From the NCBI GenBank assembly GCA_000750105.3, contig JPHH03000015.1, forward strand, positions 124,001-188,000: DNA of 64,000 nt, given 5' to 3'. This document shows, piece by piece, positions 44,776 to 55,475 of this stretch. The notes under the pieces are model-generated. The model searched no databases. It was given only the letters and a program-made list of their open reading frames with translations, and was not told the DNA's origin. This DNA is from Tolypocladium sp. Sup5 PDA-1. Lineage: Eukaryota > Ascomycota > Sordariomycetes > Hypocreales > Ophiocordycipitaceae. Made by a program: the position numbers and the translations under genes. Within the stretch, counting starts at the first letter, position 1. Each line of letters begins with the position of its first letter.

Positions 44776-47172
44776 ATGGCTTATGAGCCACGTGGTGATC
44801 GTGGTGATCACGGCGACCGGGGCGGGCAAGATGGGGCCTATCTCAAGGTCCGGGGCCGAAGTAAGTATCCAGCTGCGCATACCTGCATGTCACTATGCCT
44901 TTCCCCACGGGTTTTCTGTTTGCGCACACAGATCATCTCACCGCAGCAACCAATACATCGTGTCTGGTGAATCACAGCATGTGCCCCACAGGCCCGAAGC
45001 GAAGAGTATCTGGACAGTACGCGTCGCCTTATTCCAGCCTGTATCTGCGAGCGTTGTTGCGTCCCTCTCAGTGGAGACGCCTCGAAGGTATACCCCTGAT
45101 GCAGCGGGAAGAGAGGGCAAGGTGCCACTCATTGACACCTATTCACTGGTTCCTTATTGGAAATACTGAAGGGTATCTTTCTATTGTCTAATGAGCCTAC
45201 TAAGCGAGCACTTCAAACGATATCCTAATACTCTGATCCTACCCCGTGAACTTGTTCCCTTTGCTTCATCTACCCCTGCGCATCAGACGAATCCTCGTGT
45301 TGAGACGCAGCATGGACACCAGAGACAGACGCAAGAATGCATTGTTGGCGGCGCTGACGTTTGATCCTGTAGGGCCCGTCACCGACTATAGTGCGACCAT
45401 CACTCACTGGCAGCGCAACCGGACCGCAAACTACAAGGGCGGATATACCGGCGAGGCCGAGCGACCGAGCGCGAGCTACATTGTGGATGTCAGTATTCAG
45501 AGGCACGGAATTGGAAAGCGTTTGAAGCTGACTGCCCCCAAAGATGATTCCGCCAGCAGGCCGACCGACATCTGCTGCCGACACCATCCCGATCAAGCAT
45601 CTCCACTCGTCCTTGAACAAGATTAAGCACCCGATCAATGTGGTGAGATGGACACCCGAGGGGCGGCGGCTTCTGACAGCATCGACAAGCGGCGAGTTTA
45701 CTCTCTGGAACGGCACTGGCTTCAATTTCGAGACCATCATGCAGGCCCACGACTCGGCCATCCGCGCCCTCGAGTACTCTCATAGCGACGACTGGCTGAT
45801 TTCCGGCGATCACGATGGCCAGATCAAGTACTGGCAGCCCAACTTCAACAATGTGCAGAGCATCAATGCGCACACGGACCCTATCCGAGATCTTGCCTTT
45901 AGCCCAAACGACTCCAAGTTTGTGAGTGCCTCGGACGACTCGACGCTCAAGGTCTTTGACTTTGCCATGGGCCAGATGGAGTCCAAATTGGAGGGCCACG
46001 GATGGGATGCCAAGACTGTCGACTGGCATCCTACCAAGGGCCTTCTCGTGTCCGGGTCCAAGGACCATCTGGTCAAGCTTTGGGACCCTCGAACCAGCCG
46101 CTGCTTGACGACCCTTCACGGCCATAAGAGCACAATCACTAAAGTCACGTTTGAAAAGGTGCGCGGCATGTGTCTGGCAACCTCGGCCCGAGACCAGACT
46201 GCGCGCGTCTTTGACCTAAGGACGATGCGCGACATTTGCCTGCTGAAAGGGCATGAGAAGGACATCTCTACTCTCACTTTCCACCCCATCCATCCCAACC
46301 TGCTCACAACGGGTGGCATGGACGGCTCACTGTTCCACTACCTCCTCGATACTCCCAATCCACCTCCCGGCCAGGCTCTTACAGTCGCACCATACGATAG
46401 TATGGACCCGACAACCACGCCGGCTCAGTCAGTCTGGCCATCGCACAGGCTACCATTTGCTCACGACTACGCGATTTGGTCTCTTGATTGGCACCCCTTG
46501 GGCCACATCCTTGCGACGGGCTCAAACGACAGGATTACCCGCTTCTGGACGCGTGCTCGTCCCGGGGAAACCGATGTCGTCCAAGACCGCTACCATATCG
46601 GTGAAGCGGCGGCTGAGGCCCAGGGCACTTGGGACCGTCGGGGTAACCGTCGGCAGCGGCAGGAAGAGGAGCAGCAGGAGATGGAGGACGAGATGGACGC
46701 CCTCGTCGACCAAGACGCACCCAAACTGGCTGCATCGGGCCTACCTGGCATCCCTGGACTTCCGTTGGGTGGAGGCATTGTTCCCGGCCTTGGTGGCGCT
46801 CCACCACCACCTCTCATACCCGGAGTCGGCGCCGGCTCTGGTGCACCTCCGCCACCGCTTCCATTCCCTCTCCCGGGGCTTAACGGTGCACCGCCGCCCC
46901 CTCTTCCCGGCCTGGATCCAAACAACCCTCCCGACCCGGCTCAGCTCCTCGAGCTGATGAAGAAGGCCGGCGTGCCACTCCCGCCACCAGGCACGTTGCC
47001 CCCTGGCCTCCTCCCGCCGCCGGGCAACTTCCCAATGCCTGTCCCGCCGCCCCCCATGCACTCGACGGACAGCGACAAGGCAGAGGCCGCGAGACGACGA
47101 GCTCCGCTGCCTAGCCAGGAGGAAAGTCTGCGGCAGGAGCAGCGACATGGAAAGTACACCAGAGCCAGATAG
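44776..47172 (+). CDS. PFS2: Polyadenylation factor subunit Pfs2 (WDR33 homologue)
   Basis: WD40 subunit of the cleavage and polyadenylation factor, which recognises the poly(A) signal and bridges other subunits. Exons 44776-44860, 45373-45488 and 45544-47172 give 609 residues. The first exon encodes MAYEPRGDRGDHGDRGGQ and ten more residues. Joining across a 512-nt intron (GTAAGT...TGTAG) gives GRRPVTDYSATITHWQRNR, as in homologues. Next is SYIVD|MIPPAGRP and LHSSLNKIKHPINVVRW, then about seven WD repeats to residue 400, each with WD-like ends (LWDPRTSR, FDLRTMRD, FWTRAR). A long Pro/Gly-rich tail closes the protein. An in-frame ATG at 45312 inside intron 1 would give a different N-terminus; I take it as intronic. 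Confidence 0.93.
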
Positions 47173-47601
47173 GATTCCTGTGGTGTTACCTAATGGGTTG
47201 CTTTTGTGTGGATGTGTGGCTGTTATCAGGGCACACGGCGTTGGGGGCGCTGGAGCAAGACGGGAGTCCTTTGAGGAAACATCGTTATTGTACGGATAGC
47301 GCCACGAGCATTGCGCGACCCTTGCTTCTCATAGAGCAGGATGTCGGATAGCTTTTGGGTTGGATTTAGGAATCTGATTCCATCTGAACCGGGTGCTAAT
47401 GTACATGTGATTAAATAGCAGTGACTGTGCCGTGCACGCTTGCGCTTAGATCTAGGGGGGAATATGCGAATGGAACTGGAAAAGACACCCTTGCCCAAGC
47501 CCGTCTATGAATGCACATATAGGAGGTCGTGAGATGCAATACGGGACAACCCGACAGATTCGTCCTCCCCTTTCGTCCTGGCCACCAACCTAATCCACGC
47601 G
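47173..47601. other. Convergent 3' spacer of PFS2 and NUC1
   Basis: About 430 bp between convergent stops. No gene is seen. Confidence 0.55.
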
Positions 47602-48633
47602 CTATGACCTAGGCGGCGAGATGGCGCGCTTGTCGCCCTTGCCAAACGCCTTCTGCCGGTCCGCGTAGTCCCTGATGACGAGCGCGCACGTCGTGTCGGC
47701 GCACAGCCGCTTCCGCCGCTGCACGGGCAGCTTGGTGGCAAACTCGAGGCCGCTCGCACGCTCGACGGCCTCGACGGGTACCTCGAAGTCGGTGATGGGC
47801 TTCTCGTTGGGGATCGGGGCGTTGGGGAGGACAAAGGCGCCGATGGAGACGTTGCCGCCGGTCTTGCCGTCCTCGGCGAAGATGACCTTGTAGAAGTGCG
47901 TGGGGACGGCGACGGAGGGCGGGCTGCCGATCATCTCGTACTTGACGTACCACTTGTTGTCGACGGGGTCCTTGCGGGGGAGGTACAGCGGCCCGGTGAC
48001 GATGCGGACGGACGGGTACTGCACGGTGAGGCGGCGGCAAAAGTCCTCAAAGTGCGCCCAGTAGTCGCGGTTGAAGCCCTCGCCGACCTGGGGGCACATG
48101 TTGGAGAGGTAAAAGGTCCCGTCCATGGCCTTCTGCGACCACTTGGCGTCGGCGGCGGGGACCTGGTGGCCGCGGTCGTAGCCGCTGCGGAAGTAGTCCT
48201 TGAGCTGGGCGCGGAACTTGGCGGGCACGGCGTCGTCCTCGAGGAACGCGCTGTGCTTGCGGTCGCCGTCGCGGATGGCGAGCGAGGCGGGCGTGATGTG
48301 CTCGACGACCCACTGCGGGTTGCGCGTGCGCCGGTCGTAGCTCGATATCAGAGCCGAGCGGCTCGCGACGTCTGATATGGGGCCCGGGAAGCCGTACTCG
48401 AAGAGGCCGGCGGGGTTGACGGGTCCCGCGAGGGCGGTAGGGGCGAAGACTTGGGCGGGCGGGATGGCTGCCGAGGAGGCAGCGGGCGCATGCGCGGTGA
48501 TGGTTTTCGTAGTCGCGATCTGGGCTTCAGGTTTCTTGGTGTCCGACGAGCGTAGGGAGTAGACGGCCGCGGTGAGGGCAGCACCGCCTCCGGCGCCGAG
48601 AGCAGCAAACATGGCGAGCGTTGACTTGGACAT
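47602..48633 (-). CDS. NUC1: Mitochondrial DNA/RNA non-specific endonuclease Nuc1 (EndoG)
   Basis: Beta-beta-alpha metal nuclease of the mitochondrial intermembrane space, active in mitochondrial DNA turnover and cell death. Intronless. Numbered from the upstream ATG at 48675, the DRGH motif is residues 167-170 (SGYDRGHQVPAAD) and the metal-binding Asn is 192 in YLSNMCPQ. Both are intact. I chose the ATG at 48633, giving 343 residues that start MSKSTLAMFAALGAGGGAAL, a good mitochondrial membrane anchor. A TATATAA directly abuts the upstream ATG, so transcription should begin after that codon. The C-terminus has the usual VPVEAVERASGLEFATKLP region. Confidence 0.92.
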   Translation of the reverse strand: MSKSTLAMFAALGAGGGAALTAAVYSLRSSDTKKPEAQIATTKTITAHAPAASSAAIPPAQVFAPTALAGPVNPAGLFEYGFPGPISDVASRSALISSYDRRTRNPQWVVEHITPASLAIRDGDRKHSAFLEDDAVPAKFRAQLKDYFRSGYDRGHQVPAADAKWSQKAMDGTFYLSNMCPQVGEGFNRDYWAHFEDFCRRLTVQYPSVRIVTGPLYLPRKDPVDNKWYVKYEMIGSPPSVAVPTHFYKVIFAEDGKTGGNVSIGAFVLPNAPIPNEKPITDFEVPVEAVERASGLEFATKLPVQRRKRLCADTTCALVIRDYADRQKAFGKGDKRAISPPRS

Positions 48634-48675
48634 CTTGGCGGCAGCGGCAGCGGCGTGCGGGCTCGCGCGTGGCAT

Positions 48676-48682
48676 TTATATA
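48676..48682 (-). promoter_or_regulatory. TATA box of NUC1
   Basis: TATATAA on the minus strand ends immediately before an in-frame ATG (48675-48673). A normal TATA-to-start distance puts transcription near or past that ATG, favouring the next one at 48633. Confidence 0.55.
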
Positions 48683-49311
48683 CGCGCAGGAGGAAGAAGG
48701 GGAGCTGCCTGGGGGGAGGTCAGGCGAGGGCGCTTGTTGGATGATGACGCGCGCGCGCGGGTTCGCTGCTCACGAGGAGGTGTGGCGGGCTGGCGGCGGG
48801 CCCATGTGCGTGGTGCCGGTGTGCTGGTGTCTTGCGGCGGCGAGGCACATGGGACGTGGTGGTGAGCCTTGGTGTTGGAGCTGAGGGCGTGACCGTTGAC
48901 GACCATGAAGGGTCAAACGTCAAAACGGTGCAGCGTGCCTGCCAGTGGTGGGCCAAGCCGGGGCTTTGCCGCGGTGGGCCAGGCGGTGCGTCAGGGGACC
49001 AGGAACCGGACTCACACCCAAAGTACGTACCGCATCCCGTCAGTTTACATAAATCACCCCCTCCTATGTTTCATTGTTAGTACGGACTGCGGATACTTCC
49101 GTGCGGAATAGTCCGGAATAGTTCTTCCTTCAAAAACCAATGGGTTCCACTTTCAACCATTTCAGATCTAACAAACCGATATACTTGATTCATACCGTAG
49201 TATCAACAAGGGGATTTCCTAACTTACGTCCTAATGGTGTATACTTTCATGTTCCTATGCACGCCCAGTGACGGGTTGCAATGTTTACTATGGCGATGTA
49301 CTGGGCTTACA
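48683..49311. other. Intergenic region between NUC1 and the MFS transporter
   Basis: NUC1 promoter and transporter 3' region. The first half is GC-rich and the half from 49030 to 49310 is AT-rich. No gene is supported. Confidence 0.5.
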
Positions 49312-51034
49312 TTATGTCGATATAATTGCTCCAAGTGCTTTACACCCAGTCATTTGGACTCTTTGCTCTGACTCGGTACTTAGACCCTTCTCCTCCGAAT
49401 CCTCGTTCGTGCTGCCCGTGATGGCCGCCGCCTTCTCTGAGATCGGCGTCCGCGGGGGCGCTGCGCCGTCGCCATCGAAGACGAAGGCCATCTGCTCCAG
49501 GGTATGGCCGCGGGTCTCGGGGTAGGTGAAGTAGACGGTAATGAGGAGCAGCACTAGCATGACAATGAAGACGATGTAGTACTTCCATTGGATGGCCTCG
49601 AGGGCAATGGAGTTCACAAAGGTGTTGAAGAAGATGGCGATGACGGCGGAGACCCAAGCCACGGTGTAACCACGCGAGCGCAGGCTGTACTGCCAAATCT
49701 CACACGGGTAGGCGATTAAGAACGGAGTCCTAGAAGCATTAGCTGTTAATGGCTGTTCGTATGGAGGAAAAGGCTCGATTGGAAACTCACATTGCAACGT
49801 CGTAGCCGGCGAAGAAGATGAAGAGAAAGGGGATGACAGCCAAGCCGATGCTCGGGGATTGCGATTGTGCAAAAGAGCCACTGAGGCCGGTCACGAGGAT
49901 GAAGGAGACCAACATGACACTCGCCGAGGTCAAGAAGAGGAACCGGCGGCCCAGGCGATCAACGCTCACAGCAGCGGCAATGGCCCACATGAGGTTCCAG
50001 ACGTTCAAGCAGGCCGAGATCAAGATCTGTTGCGTAACAGACGTCACGCCGACGGAGTTCAGGACAAGTGGCAGGTAGTACGAGACCACGCCATTACCAC
50101 ACCATTGCGTGAAAACTCCCAGCGAAATTGAGATCCAGAGACGGTGGCGGTTGCCGGGAGTCTTGACCATGTCCCGGTAGGAGGCGCTTGCGTTGGCCTC
50201 CTTCTCGGCGTTAATCGTCGCCTCGATCTCGACCACCTGGTATGTGACAAGAGGGTGATGCCTATCGCCACCCGCGTGGTATTTCGCGAGGATACGGGCA
50301 GCTTCCTCGGTCCGGCCGACGGAAATCAGCCAACGCGGACTCTCGGGCGCCATCAGGAAGCCGGGAAGGGCCACCAGCGGGAGGAGGAGCTGCAGGAGGA
50401 CCGGGATTCGCCAGCACCAGTCAGAGGGAATATTGCGGCAGCCAAAGGTGACCCAACCGCAGACGGTGCCGCCGACATACCAGCCGCACATGTAGAAGGC
50501 GCTGGCGATGGATCGGTGCTTGGGGTGAGCAATCTCGTTGAGCAGCAGCGGGGACGCGTTGCCGAGCCAAGACGAGGATACACCGATGAACAGGCGGGAG
50601 ACGGTGAAGGTCTTTTCATTCTGGGCCGCAGCCTGCATGCCGACGCCGAGGACGAGGAACAGGTAACCAACGAAGATGCCGGGCTTGCGACCCCAGCGGT
50701 TGGAAACCCAGGCGGCAACGGGGAAAGCGACGCCGTTACCAAGCCAGTAGATGGCGGCGATCCAGCCGAGATAGGCGCCGGTGGATTGGTTCATGAAGTT
50801 GTTCCAGATGGGCAGAGCCAGCAAGCCACCCATGATGGACCCATCGTAGCCATTTGAAGAGGCTGTTTGGGGAGACGTTAGAGGGGGAATAGGTTGAGGC
50901 GAAGGGGTTGCTGGTTACGCACAGAACAGTACAAGAGACATGATAATGTAGTTGAGTTTCAGCAAGTAGCCGTGTTTGTACCACGGCTTGCCGTCGGTTG
51001 GCAGCTGGGCCAGATCATTGACTGTCTTCGCCAT
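49312..51034 (-). CDS. MFS sugar transporter (lactose permease/hexose-type)
   Basis: Sugar:proton symporter of the plasma membrane. Exons 51034-50923, 50862-49791 and 49729-49312 give 533 residues with about 12 membrane segments. The sugar-porter signatures are present: NGYDGSIMGGLLALP, SNRWGRKPGIFVGYL, APESPRWLISVGR, DRLGRR and the final PETRGHTLEQMAFVFDGDG. The N-terminus LPTDGKPWYKHGYLLKLNYI is typical of the fungal lactose-permease-like branch, which often carries disaccharides; the true substrate is unknown. It diverges from the GH3 gene. The tail after the last helix is acidic and Ser-rich. Confidence 0.9.
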
Positions 51035-52250
51035 GGCCGTGGCCTAAACCTGCCCGCAAAGCGACGCAAAGAATGGAGGACGGTCTTGAACGGGAAGTTG
51101 GCCAAGAGAGCCGGGAAGACTCGAGCAGCTTGGATGGTGTCGCGGTGTCGCCTGGTAAGGAGCGCATATTCAAGATGCATGGCAATGCCGGGAACAAGGG
51201 AGATTTATATAAGTCGGGGCCCCACGTCCCCGACTCCCTGGGCCCCCGGGTCTGCTGTCGTATGTTCAATCTTCGTCCGGTTTTGGATGTCGAAGCCCCA
51301 TGGGGAAGAAAACCCCAGAGCCTAGAGGTCCTTAGCAACGTGCTGTCCTGGTCCCTAGCTCCACTCCCCAGCGATGGCTTTCCTGACTCAATTCTCCGCC
51401 TCAAGCCAGCCCTGTCCCCAAGCAGTCAAGCAAGGCACTCTATGACGCCTGCAGCCGGCGTGGGGCCCAATAGCAGGAAAGGTGCTAGAGGACCTACTAA
51501 GTTAACGGCGCCCTTGAAAGGGGGCTTTGGCTCGCCTGCGGTGGTTGAACTTATCGTCAGCGCCCTCAGAAGCTCTCGTCAATGTACTCCGAGGGGTCTG
51601 TTCAATTGGGCCATTTTGATCAAGGCCACGGGGGTTACGGCAGATCATGGACGCTACGATTGATTTATTTAATTAGGAGACATTGATCAGGGCTACGGCG
51701 GGGGAGGCCGAGGCCACCTCACAGTATTGAACTTACACTGGACCCTCCGGGGGGCCTTCCGGGGGTGCTCCGGGGTGCTCCGGGAGTCCGGGGTGGAGAA
51801 TTAGGTACCCTAGTTGCGTGGGGCCTAGGACGTGAGCTGTGGGGGCACGTCAATGGTCCGTGCTTTGGCTCCAACTGTGGCGCATCTCAGCTCCCGCATT
51901 TCTCCGCTTCGTCAACCTCCATGTACTCATCTCACCAGACTGAACCGATTCCCGTGGCTCCAATGCAAACAACGACGTGCGACACCTCGGTGGCTGCCCA
52001 TGATGTGGATCAGGATCTCGCGGCTAGGAGGAGCTGGGAGCCCTCCAAGCTCTGTTGTAACTTGTGGGGATAAAAGCTGTCCTTGTTGAATCTCGCATAT
52101 CCTGCTCCCCGGCCGCGATGGTGTTACCAGTCATCCCGTTTCTTGTGCACCGATCTTCGTGTCCTGTTCTCGTCGATTACTCGGCTCAAGCTGCCTCTTG
52201 TTACGCGCTGTAACCTAGACAGATACTCTTCCCCCTTCAGCACCGCCGCC
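51035..52250. promoter_or_regulatory. Divergent promoter of sugar transporter and GH3 gene with CreA-type sites
   Basis: No gene is supported in these 1.2 kb. Matches to the CreA consensus SYGGRG occur at 51220-51225 (minus strand), 51460-51465, 51698-51703, 51818-51823, 51839-51844 and 52064-52069, with further CCGGGG copies inside the G-rich run. A TTATATAA lies at 51205-51212, about 170 bp from the transporter ATG, and GGGATAAAAG at 52067-52076 precedes the GH3 ATG. CreA control is inferred from motif density only. Confidence 0.5.
51749..51793 (+). repeat. G-quadruplex-like run with repeated TGCTCCGGGG units
   Basis: Five runs of three or more G (51749-51754, 51761-51765, 51772-51775, 51782-51784, 51790-51793) are separated by loops of 5-6 nt, which meets the common G4 rule. 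The loops are mostly TGCTCC. It lies about 460 bp before the GH3 start. Confidence 0.7.
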
Positions 52251-55016
52251 ATGGACGTCGAAGCCCTCATCGAGAAGCTCACCCTAGAGGAAAAGGTGTT
52301 GCTAACATCCGGTTTGCTTTCCCATCCCGACATTGACCTGAGTCGAGCACTAAAATGGCACAGGCAACGGCTGGTGGTATACAGCTGCCATTGAGCGTTT
52401 GTCGATACCGCCCATCCGCCTCTCCGACGGGCCCAACGGTGTCCGTGGTACCCATTTCTTCGACAGCACGCCCTCTGCCTGCCTCCCATGCGGCACAGCC
52501 CTCGGCGCAACCTTTGATACGGATCTTGCCTACCGGGTAGGTCGTTTGCTGTCGGATGAAGCTCGCGCAAAAGGCGTCCACGTCCTGCTCGGCCCTACCG
52601 TCAATATCCAGCGCGGTCCCCTCGGTGGTAGAGGTTTCGAGTCCTTGTCCGAAGACCCCTTGCTGTCTGGCATTCTCGCTGGCCACTATGTCCGCGGCGT
52701 CCAAGAGTCAGGCGTATCGGCCACCCTGAAGCATTTCGTGTGCAACGACATGGAAAGCGAACGGATGGCCGTCAATGTTTTGGTGACAAGCCGCGCCATG
52801 CGGGAGATCTACCTGCTGCCTTTCATGATAGCCATCGAAATGGCACAGCCCCGAGCCGTCATGACGGCATACAACAAGGTCAACGACCGCCACGCTTCGG
52901 AAAACCGCCATATCCTGCAAGGCATCCTCCGCGACGAGTGGAAATGGGACGGGCTGGTCATGAGCGACTGGTTCGGAACATACAGCTCATCCTCGGCCGT
53001 CAAAGCCGGTCTCGACCTGGAGATGCCCGGGCCGACTCGATGGCGCGGCGCGGCTCTCTCCCACGCCGTGACAGCCAACAAAGTGAAGGAATCCGAGCTT
53101 GACGAGCGTGTACGGAACGTCCTCAAGCTGGTCAAGCATGCCACCGAGAACACATCCATTCCGCCCAACGCCCCAGAGACCGAGCTTGACACCCCCGAGA
53201 ATGCCGCTCTTTTGCGAGAGGCCGCCGCCAAGTCTCTTGTGCTTTTAAAGAACGAGAGGAGCATTCTGCCGTTCGATCCCAGCAAGAAAATCGCTGTCAT
53301 CGGGCCAAATGCCAACATCGCCACCTATTGCGGCGGCGGGAGTGCAGGGCTTAGAGGCTATACTACAGTCACCCCGCTGGATGGCATCACGGCCCTTGCC
53401 AGTAACGTAGTATTCGCGCAAGGCGCGTATGGCCACAAGTCTCTTCCCCTTCTCGGCAAGTCACTAAGAACCCTCGATGGAAAGCGCAGAGGCTTTGTGC
53501 TTCGCGTCTATAACGAGCCTCCTCCAAAGGGCGGCGCCGATGCTAGGCTAGTGTTGGAAGAGCGGGTGCTCGACGACTCGAACATCTGGTTCGTTGACTA
53601 CGAGAACCCCGAACTTGCACCGGTGTGGTACGCCGAGGCGGAGGGGATTCTCGTCCCCGAGACATCGGGCGGATGGGAGTTCGGGCTGTCAGTCCATGGC
53701 ACAGCCGAGCTCTTCATTGATGGAGAGCTTGCCGTTTCCAATGTCGAGAACCAACGACCGGGAAGCAGCTTCCTCGGCTGCGGAACGGTTGAGGAGACGG
53801 CGAGCCTCAACCTTCTTGCCGGCCAGAGCTACCGCATCCTCGTCAAATGGGGCTGCTCCAGCACCAGCAAGCTGAGGATCGCAGGCGGGGTGGACTTTGG
53901 GCAGGGAGGCCTGCGCTTCAGCGGCTGCCCAACTTTGGACCCTGCCACTGCAGTCCGACAGGCCGTTGAGGTGGCGAAGTCAGTCGACCAAGTCGTCGTC
54001 TGCGCCGGGCTGAGCGGCGAGTGGGAGACCGAAGGCCAGGACCGAGTCAACATGGCCTTGCCTCCCGGTACCGATGAGCTGATTGCGGCCGTGACCGCCG
54101 CCAACCCGAACACGGCCGTCGTGATCCAGAGCGGCACTCCTGTGGCCATGCCCTGGCTGAACCAGGCGGGTGCGGTCCTGCAGGCTTGGTTCGGCGGCAA
54201 TCATGGTGGCAATGGCATTGCCGATGTCTTGTTTGGCGCAGTCAACCCAGTAAGTACTCGAGACGCCTTGTTGACCTTGATTTGTATATATGGCCCCGTG
54301 GCTAATCCTCTTCCCAGGCCGGTAAGCTCCCTCTGACGATGCCACGCCGAGTTGCGGACAACCCCAGCGCTCTCAGCCACCGCTCCGATAACGGCCGAGT
54401 ATTGTACAGTGAGGATGTGTACGTTGGCTACCGATGGTACGACACGCTTGATATTTCACCGCTTTTCGCCTTTGGACACGGTCTTTCCTACACGACGTTC
54501 GAATTGTCTGGCCTTGAGGTCGAGGGGGTCGCAAAACGCACAAACAGCCATGTGAATGGCTATACAAATGGGCATCACAAGGGCAATGAGAATCCTGCGA
54601 ATGGCCACAGCTCTGCTGCGTCGCGCGATGCTGTAATGGTCCACGATGCTGAGAGCCTTGTCGTTCGGGTCAATGTGACCAACACTGGTTCTCGTGCTGG
54701 CGCGGAAGTCGTCCAAGTCTACGTGGCGCCAGCAGCCTCGACTCCCCTCACGAGCTCGGCCACTGACAAAATCACGCGGCCAGCCAAGGAGCTCAAGGGC
54801 TTCGCGAAGGTCCACGTTGATGCCGGGGCCAGCGCCTTTGGAGAGATCAAGCTCGACTTGCTGCGGGCAACAAGCTACTGGAGCGAGATGGAAGATTGCT
54901 GGCGCAGTGATGCCGGCTCGTACGGCGTTCTAGTGGGGACCAGCAGTCGGGGCAGGTTTCTCGAGAAGACTGTTGTCGTTGATAGGACGAGGAGGTGGAA
55001 GGGCCTGCGGGCCTGA
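52251..55016 (+). CDS. GH3 beta-glucosidase with PA14 domain, probably intracellular
   Basis: Hydrolyses beta-linked glucosides. Exons 52251-52311, 52364-54249 and 54318-55016 give 881 residues. The splice after LTS restores GNGWWYTAAIERLSIPPIRL and the active-site region SDGPNGVRGTHFF. The catalytic nucleophile is Asp222 in MSDWFGTYSS. A PA14-type insertion (about residues 400-540, with VLEERVLDDS...GWEFGLSVHGTAELFIDGEL) splits the second sugar-binding domain. A fibronectin-III-like end follows LFAFGHGLSYTTFELSGLEV. The N-terminus MDVEALIEKLTLEEKV has no signal peptide, which suggests a cytosolic enzyme acting on imported sugars. The insert TNSHVNGYTNGHHKGNENPA near the C-terminus is low-complexity. 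The neighbouring transporter and regulator fit a sugar-use role. Confidence 0.93.
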
Positions 55017-55475
55017 GAGCTTGATGATGCTCCAGGTATCTTGGGCTAATAGACTGGGCGTTTGGGGGGATACACAAAGTGGACTGTAGCATACTTTAGG
55101 CCACAGCCATGGAAAGACAAATACTAGAAAGCACACGTCTATGCGTGAATGGCCATCATGACAGCTGTGAGGACAAGTGCGAAACTTCCATGGCAATACT
55201 AAGAGTCGAGAGAAGTGCTGCTCGTGGTCCTTGGCCGCCCCGTGACCGAGCAGGCATTCCCCGGGATTGGCGGAGGCATGGACTCGAAACAAAAGTATTG
55301 AAAATTAGCGCCAACCGTAGCCAACAGCCGGCATACAATAGTCGTCCCTTAACTCGTACGCCTCTTCGAACATCCCATTTCTCCGCCCCGGCCTGGCGTA
55401 ATTCTCCCCCTTGCAATCCCCCTCTAATACTCTGCCGATGCTATGGGGTTGCCCGGTTGATGATCGACCACCAGC
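55017..55475. other. Spacer between GH3 gene and Zn2Cys6 gene
   Basis: GH3 3' UTR and regulator promoter. No gene is seen. Confidence 0.5.

Noticed and set aside
45246..45626. Frame giving Pfs2 an N-terminus MNLFPLL... or MDTRDRRK...
   Set aside because: The spliced exon at 44776 restores the family sequence; these residues are intronic.
51073..51663. Plus-strand frame of 196 codons in the transporter/GH3 spacer
   Set aside because: It overlaps the transporter TATA box and CreA-type sites, has no motif and unlikely composition.
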